From JANWYQ01 sp034432445 (GTDB taxonomy: Bacteria > Chloroflexota > Anaerolineae > JAAEKA01), in assembly GCA_034432445.1 (NCBI GenBank), contig DAOUBX010000037.1, positions 1-10,937 of the forward strand: a stretch of DNA of 10,937 nucleotides. Direction: 5' to 3'. Below are positions 4,677-10,937 of this stretch, piece after piece. The position numbers and the translations under genes are program-made. Position 1 is the stretch's first letter. Every line of letters starts with the position of its first letter. The notes beneath the pieces are model-generated. The model was not told the DNA's origin. It ran no database searches and saw only the letters and a program-made list of their open reading frames with translations.

Positions 4677-7370
4677 TTACGCGGGGGGACTGCCAGGCGC
4701 GCCGGGCGCATTGGGCGCGCCCACCAACTGATTGCGCTGCGCCCACTCTTGCAAGGCTTCGTTGTAGATCTGCAGGGTCTCACTGAGATCGGACTGGCGC
4801 TGCTCGCGCTCCCTCTGTTCAGCCGCCTGCCGCGCTTCGCCGATGCGCAGCACAATCTCCTGCTGCACCCGGCGTGGATTGGGTATGCGATCGAAGTTCA
4901 ACACACCTTCGACGGAGGCGGTTTCGACGCGCACATTGCCGAAGTTGAACAGATTCGCCCAGAAGTTCGGTATTTCGTAGTTGGCGTTTTGCACCTTGCT
5001 CCACTCTGCCTGACGCCGACGCTCGAACAGGCCCAGCGGCAACGCATAGATGTCGATGATGTGGGTTTTGGTCAGAATGTACTTGTCGTTGCGCCAGTTC
5101 TCCACACGATACCAAAGCCACCCAAGACAGATCAGCAGGAAAACGGAGTAGGGGACCGCGAACAAGGGCGGCAGCTTCTGGATCTGAAACTCGGTGAAAA
5201 GGACGAGGACGACCGTAGTCACGATCACGGTGATGGGAATGATCGCCGCCTTGATCAAGAATAGAATGTGCTTGCGGTAGACAATCTGGTCTTGCATTTG
5301 GGCCGCGCGCTTGCGTTGGCGTTCCTGTCGCTCCTTCTTAACCTGCTCTTCGACGCGCTTGGGCAGCAAACCGATAAAGAAGAAGTAGATCTTCTCAGGC
5401 AGCGCCTTCAGCCAACGCCAAAAGCGCTGCAAGGGGCGGAAAACGCGCTCAACGCCACGCTGCCAGCCGCTCTGCTCCTCCGGCAGCGTCGTGCCTTCCG
5501 GCAATGCCCTCGGCGGAATCAGGGGGATCAGCCGCATCTTCAGCCCGCTCAGAATCTTGTTGCGCAGACTCTCGCGCTGCTCGGCCTTCGATCCGGCCTT
5601 GACCGCGCCCTGCAAGCCGCGGATGATGCTTTCCACCTTTTCGGCATGCGGCACCATGTCGAAGGCGATGGATCCTATGCCGGCCGTGCTGATGTTCATC
5701 CAGCCATAGCTGAAGACCTTGGCAACCAAGCTGCTGCGCGTGACGATATCTTGAATCCGTTCAATCGGCGCCTCGAGTTGGTTCTCGTAGAGCAACAGCA
5801 CACGGTCGTGCCGCAGCACGCGCCGATTGGTAATCACGTAATAGTCGTTGAGGTAATCGTTAACGTACCATAAAATGAACGGCAGCATCAGAACGATGAG
5901 CACCAAAGCACTGCTGAGCGAGGCAAGACCACCCTCGACGATCAGAGAGCCGAGAAACTGCAGCCCGGCCAACACCAGAGCGGCGCCGAAAAACACTGCT
6001 CCCAGACGCAGCCACAGCCAAAGCTGATGCCGCCGCGTGAAGTGGATGATTTCTTCCTCCTCCATCTGCCAGCTGAACCGCTTCTGCTTGGGTTGCACCA
6101 TGATTGCTTGCCAAAGCTTCGTCTTGCCCCACAAAGCGCGGTTGGTATGCAGCAGATAGCGCACATCGTCCTTCTGCAAGGTCAACCAGTCGGAGCCGTC
6201 GATGGGCGCCGGCCTGTCTTTGGCAGCCACCCAAGAGCGCACGGTTGCATCGTGCCGGTCGCCGTGCAATAGGGCGTTGATGCCGTAGACGTCGTGCTCT
6301 CCCAGCGCGATCATGTGGCGCGGCCGCTCGCGACCGGCCTCATCGGTGCCGCGCACCAGCGCAGTGCCGTCTGACAGCACGTATAGCTTGGTGCCGTATT
6401 GGCCTTGGCGCGTGACATCGAGGTTAGAAGGCACGTGCTCCCAGCCGGCGATGGTCGCCAGTTGCTGCCAGTGCTGATCGCCGAGATCACTAAAGAGTTG
6501 ATCTCGACTGAGCGCTTGCCGCAAGCGCTGCGCAATGTCGAGGCGGTTGTAGAGCAAGAAACGGAAGTCAGGCACCGTCTGGAGCAGCTGCTCGATCTGA
6601 TGATCGGCAATGCGGATCAACTTGGCGTCGGTAACGGCTGTGGCGCCTACCCCCACTTGCTGCGGTATCCTTACTGCGCCGCCGAAGAACCAGTTGCCGG
6701 CCGTGAGGATTGATTCTGACGCAGTGTCCTGGGCTGAGACGCTGCCTCCCATGGGCGCCTGGGCTGGGCGCTGGCCTCGGCCAGCGCCGATCTGCGGAGG
6801 GCTGCTGAGCTTGACCTGCCCCCAGTCGATGATCCAGAGGTAGCCCGCCGGATCGGCGGGTGTGCAGATGACCTCGCCCGGCTTGAACTGCTTAGTCTCG
6901 GTGGCCAGCGCCAGCTGTTCGACCTGTTCATCCTCCAGCGCGCGCAAGAGCGGAATCGCTTGCAACCGCGTCGCCGCCGGGTTTTGGATGATCGCCCACA
7001 GCTCAGGATGTTTGCCCAAGATGGCAGCGAACACCGGGGCCGGCACCCGAATGATTTCTGACAGCCCCTCTGCTTTGGCTGCGCTAGCGTAACCGCGACC
7101 GCGATAGAGCGCCTGCTGCACAAAGATATCGCCCACCGTGTGCAGGCGCGACCACCACTCCTTGCCGTTGGCGTCATAGGCCGATTGGCGCACCCGACCG
7201 CGGTAGACAAGAAAAGCATCGTCCCCGCGCACATCGGAAGTAAACACGGACTCGCCGGCGCGGTACTGTCTGAACGTGACCTGCTTCGCCAGCTCCTCGA
7301 TGTCGGACACGGGCCAAGAGTTCAGCAGCGGCCGTTCGCGCAAAAACTTGATGAGCTCTGTTCGCTCCAT
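4677..7370 (-). CDS. Large membrane protein with three cNMP-binding-like domains and two bacterial PH-like (bPH2) domains
   Basis: The product (897 aa) joins an N-terminal cytosolic array to a membrane part. Three cyclic-nucleotide-binding-like beta-barrel domains can be traced at about residues 11-135, 140-275 and 292-420. Two membrane modules follow, each a pair of helices and a bPH2/DUF304-like domain: helices about 451-475 and 482-505 with PH about 508-580 (DYYVITNRRVLRHD is characteristic), then helices about 701-725 and 733-755 with PH about 757-845 (DKYILTKTHIIDI). A basic linker (671-692) and an acidic/Gln-rich helix (840-878) flank the second module; the tail is Gly/Pro/Ala-rich. The phosphate-binding cassettes lack the usual Gly-Glu plus Arg arrangement, so cAMP binding is doubtful. 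Function is unknown; a membrane sensor or scaffold is inference. The start ATG has only a weak GAG upstream. No enzymatic domain is visible. Confidence 0.85.
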   Translation of the reverse strand: MERTELIKFLRERPLLNSWPVSDIEELAKQVTFRQYRAGESVFTSDVRGDDAFLVYRGRVRQSAYDANGKEWWSRLHTVGDIFVQQALYRGRGYASAAKAEGLSEIIRVPAPVFAAILGKHPELWAIIQNPAATRLQAIPLLRALEDEQVEQLALATETKQFKPGEVICTPADPAGYLWIIDWGQVKLSSPPQIGAGRGQRPAQAPMGGSVSAQDTASESILTAGNWFFGGAVRIPQQVGVGATAVTDAKLIRIADHQIEQLLQTVPDFRFLLYNRLDIAQRLRQALSRDQLFSDLGDQHWQQLATIAGWEHVPSNLDVTRQGQYGTKLYVLSDGTALVRGTDEAGRERPRHMIALGEHDVYGINALLHGDRHDATVRSWVAAKDRPAPIDGSDWLTLQKDDVRYLLHTNRALWGKTKLWQAIMVQPKQKRFSWQMEEEEIIHFTRRHQLWLWLRLGAVFFGAALVLAGLQFLGSLIVEGGLASLSSALVLIVLMLPFILWYVNDYLNDYYVITNRRVLRHDRVLLLYENQLEAPIERIQDIVTRSSLVAKVFSYGWMNISTAGIGSIAFDMVPHAEKVESIIRGLQGAVKAGSKAEQRESLRNKILSGLKMRLIPLIPPRALPEGTTLPEEQSGWQRGVERVFRPLQRFWRWLKALPEKIYFFFIGLLPKRVEEQVKKERQERQRKRAAQMQDQIVYRKHILFLIKAAIIPITVIVTTVVLVLFTEFQIQKLPPLFAVPYSVFLLICLGWLWYRVENWRNDKYILTKTHIIDIYALPLGLFERRRQAEWSKVQNANYEIPNFWANLFNFGNVRVETASVEGVLNFDRIPNPRRVQQEIVLRIGEARQAAEQREREQRQSDLSETLQIYNEALQEWAQRNQLVGAPNAPGAPGSPPA

Positions 7371-7572
7371 AGGGCAACTCGACAGGATAAGTGATCAACG
7401 AGTGCGCGCCCTACGCCAGATGCGTGTATGCGCCACAACTTTGCAAGCGCCTGGCGGCGAGGGTGTCAGATGACTGCCCGTGGCTGCCAACCCATTGTAT
7501 CACAGCTTGGCGCAAGGTGCACATCCGTTCTGCCGGCCGGCTGCGGCGCCTACCCGGCGTCGCCAGACAGCT
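7371..7572. other. Upstream region of the long minus-strand gene
   Basis: This is the left part of the divergent gap. On the minus strand a TACAAT (7499-7494) is a possible -10 box, but no good -35 accompanies it, and TATCCT (7390-7385) close to the ATG is another weak option. No gene, tRNA or convincing hairpin was found. Short open frames crossing it have neither ribosome binding sites nor family likeness. Confidence 0.4.
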
Positions 7573-7628
7573 CAGTGCACGCCGAACATTGCGGAATTTG
7601 GCGCACTGCGTCATGCTTGTGGTATAAT
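7573..7628 (+). promoter_or_regulatory. etfBA promoter with an inverted repeat over the -35 region
   Basis: A consensus -10 box TATAAT lies at 7623-7628, predicting a start near 7635. The nearest -35-like hexamer is TTGGCG at 7598-7603, 19 bp away, so the -35 is poor and the promoter may need an activator. An imperfect inverted repeat, CAGTG-CA-CGCC (7573-7583) with GGCG-CACTG (7600-7608), covers that hexamer, which is a natural place for an operator. The -10 box is convincing; the regulator site is inferred. Confidence 0.55.
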
Positions 7629-7651
7629 CGCTCTGACCAAGGCAGTGCAGC

Positions 7652-7737
7652 CTGGCGTATCGGCCAGTCTTTGCGACACAGGTGAGAACCAGCGCTGTGG
7701 CCATCGGTTCCCCCCTGTGTTTTTTTGTTGGTTCTCA
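7652..7737 (+). promoter_or_regulatory. Attenuator-like terminator with alternative hairpin in the etfBA leader
   Basis: A small hairpin CTGGC/GCCAG (7652-7667) is followed by a terminator-type stem: ACACAGG (7676-7682) with CCTGTGT (7714-7720) and GAACC (7686-7690) with GGTTC (7706-7710), then seven Ts (7720-7726). Just after the Ts, TGGTTCTCA (7729-7737) is perfectly complementary to TGAGAACCA (7683-7691), which overlaps the 5' arm of the terminator. The two pairings exclude each other, as terminator and antiterminator do. The terminator falls about 90 nt after the predicted start and 130 nt before etfB. It could instead end a small RNA of about 90 nt. No known riboswitch or T-box signature was recognised. 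Confidence 0.55.
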
Positions 7738-7858
7738 GCCGTGGACGCCGGGTGCAAGGCTCTGTGCACAAACCATGCAAAAGGCTTTGGCCGGATGCAC
7801 AACAGCTTCATGTGGCCGGCGCCGAGCAGACCATAGATCCCCTGTAGGAGGTGACACC

Positions 7859-8653
<795 letters not shown>

Positions 8654-8668
8654 ACACGAGGTGAAACT

Positions 8669-9652
8669 ATGAGCATTCTCGTTTATGTCGAACAGTTCAA
8701 CGGCAAAGCGGCTTCTGTGTCGTGGGAAATCATGGGCAAGGCACGCGCCCTGGCCGACCAAATGGGCAGCAAGCTGGCTGCGGTAGTGATCGGCCACGGC
8801 GTGGAGACAGTAGCTCAGGAGGCCATCAGCTACGGCGCCGACGTCGTGCATCTGGTGGAGGACGGCTCGCTGGCGGCCTTCCGCCTGGATCCCTATGCGG
8901 CGGTGGTCGAGGATCTGATCAAGAGCTACAGCCCGTCGATCGTGCTCTTCCCGGCGACGGCGCGCGGCCGCGATCTCTCGGCGGTGGTCGCCTGTGACTT
9001 GGGCGCCGGCCTGGCGGCCGATTGCTCCGACCTGAGCCTCGTTGACGGCGGCCTGGCGGCGGTGCGTCCGGTCTTCTCCGGCAACCTGTTGACAACCATT
9101 CGCTTCACCGGCCCGTTGCAGGTCGCCAGCGTGCGCCCGCGCTCCTTTGCCGCCCCAACGCCCGACGCCGGCCGCGCCGGCGAGATCAAGCGCTCCGGCG
9201 CCGTCACGCCCGCCACCGGCATCCGCGAGGAGGTCAAGAACTTTGAGGTGACCGCCACGGGCGAGGTGAGCCTGACCGACGCCAAGATCATCGTCAGCGG
9301 CGGTCGCGGCGTGGCCAAAGATCCTGCCCTGGGCTTCAAGCTGATCAAAGAGTTGGCCGATACTCTGGGCGCAGCGATGGGCGCCAGCCGCGCGGCCGTG
9401 GATGCCGGCTACATTCCCTACAAGTACCAGGTCGGCCAGACGGGCAAGGTGGTGCGGCCCGATCTGTACATCGCCTGCGGCATCAGCGGCGCAATCCAAC
9501 ACCTGGCCGGCATGGGCAGCTCGAAGATCATCGTGGCCATCAACAAAGACCCCGAAGCGCCGATCTTCAGCGTGGCCAACTACGGCGTGGTCGGTGACTT
9601 GTACGAGGTCGTACCGGCGTTGACTGCGGAATTCAAGAAACGCTTGGGCTAA
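8669..9652 (+). CDS. etfA: Electron transfer flavoprotein subunit alpha
   Basis: The product (327 aa) is the FAD-binding alpha subunit of ETF. The N-terminal domain starts MSILVYVEQFNGK. The C-terminal FAD domain is unusually clear: GGRGVAKDP (211-219), SRAAVDAG (240-247), QVGQTGK (254-260), the family signature LYIACGISGAIQH (266-278), then VAINKDPEAPIF and ADYG-like ANYGVVGDL. Length is normal and there is no N-terminal ferredoxin extension. GAGGTGA (8658-8664) lies 4 bp before the ATG, and the gene forms a two-gene operon with etfB, closed by a terminator. No acyl-CoA dehydrogenase, ETF-quinone oxidoreductase or FixCX gene is within view, so the partner cannot be named. A 439-residue open frame on the opposite strand is a codon-bias shadow. 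Confidence 0.97.
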   Translation: MSILVYVEQFNGKAASVSWEIMGKARALADQMGSKLAAVVIGHGVETVAQEAISYGADVVHLVEDGSLAAFRLDPYAAVVEDLIKSYSPSIVLFPATARGRDLSAVVACDLGAGLAADCSDLSLVDGGLAAVRPVFSGNLLTTIRFTGPLQVASVRPRSFAAPTPDAGRAGEIKRSGAVTPATGIREEVKNFEVTATGEVSLTDAKIIVSGGRGVAKDPALGFKLIKELADTLGAAMGASRAAVDAGYIPYKYQVGQTGKVVRPDLYIACGISGAIQHLAGMGSSKIIVAINKDPEAPIFSVANYGVVGDLYEVVPALTAEFKKRLG

Positions 9653-9673
9653 TGCGAGCACATAATGCGTAGC

Positions 9674-9705
9674 AAAAAGGGCGCGGCCAGGCTCGCGCCC
9701 TTTTT
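9674..9705 (+). terminator. Rho-independent terminator of etfBA
   Basis: GGGCGCG (9679-9685) pairs with CGCGCCC (9694-9700) across an 8-nt loop. AAAAA before and TTTTT after extend the helix to 12 bp and make it usable in both directions. It begins 22 bp after the etfA stop. Confidence 0.9.
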
Positions 9706-9727
9706 CGTTTCTGGGCTGCTCAAGGTG

Positions 9728-9748
9728 TACAATGTGTCAAAGTGTCAA
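9728..9748 (+). promoter_or_regulatory. Possible promoter and direct repeat before the CHAD gene
   Basis: TACAAT (9728-9733) could be a -10 box but no acceptable -35 lies upstream. Directly after it GTGTCAA occurs twice, at 9734-9740 and 9742-9748, with an 8-bp period. The etfA terminator just upstream implies that the CHAD gene needs its own promoter. Confidence 0.3.
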
Positions 9749-9808
9749 GCGTTGCGAACCAAACGGCGGCACTGCTTGCAATGTTCGTAGCACGGAGAGG
9801 TAAATCCC

Positions 9809-10786
9809 ATGGCGCGAGGACGATCACGGGCCGAGGAAAGCGATCAACTCTTGAGCGGGAAGGCCGACCTCCTCATGGCAGAAGCCGTTCGCCGGGTGTT
9901 ACGAGAGCAGTATGAGGCGATGCTGGCCAACGAAGCTGGCAGTCGCTCGCCCGACGACATGGAAGCAATTCATGACATGCGCGTGGCGGTGCGGCGCATG
10001 CGTGTCGCTTTCCGGCTGTTTGGCGACTATTTTCAAGGCAAGGCCACGAAGCAGCACCGCCAGGACCTGCGCGCCACCGGACGTGCCCTGGGCCAGGTGC
10101 GCGACCTGGACGTCTTCAACCGCGAGGCCAAACGTTACCTGCGTCGGCAGCCTAAACCGCGGCGACATGAGCTAGACCCATTGCTCAGCCGCTGGCAGGA
10201 ACAACGCGAACAGGCGCGCCTGCAGCTCGTTGCCTACCTGGACGGCCCCCAGTACCAGCGCCTGGTGCAAGACTTCGGCGAATTCGTGCGCACTCCAGGC
10301 GCGGGGGTGGCGCCGACGCCTGAGGACCAACCGCGCCGCTTCCGCGTGCGCGATGTCTTGTCCAGCACGGTCTGGCGACTCTACGAGACGGTGCGCGCCT
10401 ATGACCGCGTCCTCTCCAGCGCGCCGCCCCCGACCTTGCACGCGTTGCGCATCGATTGCAAGCATCTGCGCTACACCCTGGAGTTCTTCGCCGATAGCCT
10501 GGGCGCAGATACGCCCTGGCTTATCACGGAAATCGTTGCGCTGCAAGACCACTTAGGCGACATCCAAGACGCCGAGGTCGCACAGAAGATCCTCGGCGAC
10601 ATTCTGCAGGAGGGCGCCACTGAGCAGTCCGGCTTGACCGAAACGGACCTGGCTCACATCGCCGCCTATGCCGCGTATCGGCAAGAGCAGCAAAAGGCCC
10701 TGATCGCAGCCTTGCCGGCGGTCTGGCCGCATGTCGATAGTCTCCGCTTCCGCCGCCGACTAGCCCAGGCGCTGTTGACATTGTAA
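9809..10786 (+). CDS. CHAD domain protein (polyphosphate-binding helical domain)
   Basis: The product (325 aa) is a stand-alone CHAD protein, an all-helical double four-helix bundle with conserved basic residues. Members of the family bind polyphosphate and may associate with polyphosphate granules; catalysis is not expected. Both half-repeats show the signature: IHDMRVAVRRMRVAFRLF (His55, Arg58, Arg62, Arg63, Arg65) and LHALRIDCKHLRYTLEFF (His211, Arg214, Lys218, Arg221, Tyr222). Further family pieces are GRALGQVRDLDV and LQDHLGDIQDAEV. There is no CYTH domain attached, which is a common fusion partner elsewhere. The start is supported by GGAGAGG at 9794-9800, 8 bp before the ATG. No ppk or ppx gene is nearby. 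It stands alone between the etfBA terminator and the gene at the right edge. Confidence 0.93.
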   Translation: MARGRSRAEESDQLLSGKADLLMAEAVRRVLREQYEAMLANEAGSRSPDDMEAIHDMRVAVRRMRVAFRLFGDYFQGKATKQHRQDLRATGRALGQVRDLDVFNREAKRYLRRQPKPRRHELDPLLSRWQEQREQARLQLVAYLDGPQYQRLVQDFGEFVRTPGAGVAPTPEDQPRRFRVRDVLSSTVWRLYETVRAYDRVLSSAPPPTLHALRIDCKHLRYTLEFFADSLGADTPWLITEIVALQDHLGDIQDAEVAQKILGDILQEGATEQSGLTETDLAHIAAYAAYRQEQQKALIAALPAVWPHVDSLRFRRRLAQALLTL

Positions 10787-10827
10787 GGCCACCAGCCCTG
10801 GCGACTGGCCTCTGCGCTAAGGCACCG

Positions 10828-10937
10828 ATGGGCACATCCATGCCTCCCTGGATCACCCACAACCGCCTCTACGACCTGGCCCGCAGCGGCCGGCGCCTGA
10901 CCCCGTGGTGGGCGCTGCTGCCCCTGGCCTGGCTGAT
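10828..10937 (+). CDS. Partial gene at right edge, probable integral membrane protein (possibly CPBP-type intramembrane protease)
   Basis: Thirty-six codons are visible and remain open to the window end. The peptide starts MGTSMPPWITHNRLYDLARSG, followed by a basic stretch and a Trp/Leu-rich hydrophobic run (PWWALLPLAWLI) that looks like the start of a first transmembrane helix. This short-N-terminus-then-helix arrangement resembles CPBP family (Abi/CAAX-type) membrane proteases from Chloroflexota, but the diagnostic EExxxR and FxxxH motifs would lie outside the window. No clear ribosome binding site precedes either the first ATG or the second at 10840. It starts 41 bp after the CHAD stop and could share its transcript. 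Confidence 0.45.
   Translation, partial: MGTSMPPWITHNRLYDLARSGRRLTPWWALLPLAWL

Noticed and set aside
4491..5264. Plus-strand open frame of 257 codons antisense to the end of the long membrane protein gene
   Set aside because: No ribosome binding site, no recognised family, and most of it is opposite the conserved second PH-like module; its first part overlaps the structured element.
7682..7858. 59-codon N-terminal extension of etfB
   Set aside because: It would begin inside the attenuator hairpin and read the T run as Phe codons; the TTG with GGAGGTGA just upstream gives the standard EtfB N-terminus.

Overview
GC-rich bacterial DNA (roughly 60% GC by eye) with compact, mostly intact genes and no phage, plasmid or insertion-sequence gene. 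The gene families together suggest a Chloroflexota bacterium, perhaps of the Anaerolineae/Caldilineae type: a tsaE-tsaB-rimI cluster, a YfcE-like phosphoesterase, a DUF4349 lipoprotein, a very long protein joining cyclic-nucleotide-binding-like domains to membrane PH domains, an etfBA pair and a CHAD protein. The taxonomic call is an inference from family content; no rRNA or marker gene is present to settle it.

Layout. 1-192 holds no gene I can support. 193-2134 (minus strand) is tsaE-tsaB-rimI: TsaE and TsaB work with TsaC and TsaD (not in the window) to make the t6A modification of tRNA, and RimI is a GNAT N-acetyltransferase often encoded beside them. A degenerate 7-bp repeat fills the tsaE-tsaB junction and codes for the end of TsaE. 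A metallophosphoesterase gene (2362-3135, plus strand) diverges from tsaE behind a good sigma70-type promoter. After a foldable 190-bp gap comes a DUF4349 lipoprotein gene (3326-4252), closed by a clear terminator. A long minus-strand gene (4677-7370) converges on it and encodes three degenerate cyclic-nucleotide-binding folds followed by two membrane-anchored PH-like domains. Between these two convergent genes lies a 340-bp gene-free stretch with a closed, multi-hairpin, pseudoknot-capable structure (4359-4609), the best candidate for something undescribed. A 488-bp divergent gap (7371-7858) holds a promoter, an inverted repeat and an attenuator-like terminator, and leads into etfB-etfA (7859-9652), which has its own terminator. 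A CHAD protein gene (9809-10786) follows, and the start of a probable membrane protein gene runs off the right edge.

How the genes work together. Only two functional units are clear: the t6A/RimI translation-maintenance cluster and the electron transfer flavoprotein pair. The other genes look like neighbours rather than partners. The unusual material is mostly non-coding: the 4359-4609 element, the etfBA leader with mutually exclusive hairpins, the folded DUF4349 leader, and the heptamer repeat. These were folded by eye, so covariation or transcript data are needed to establish them.
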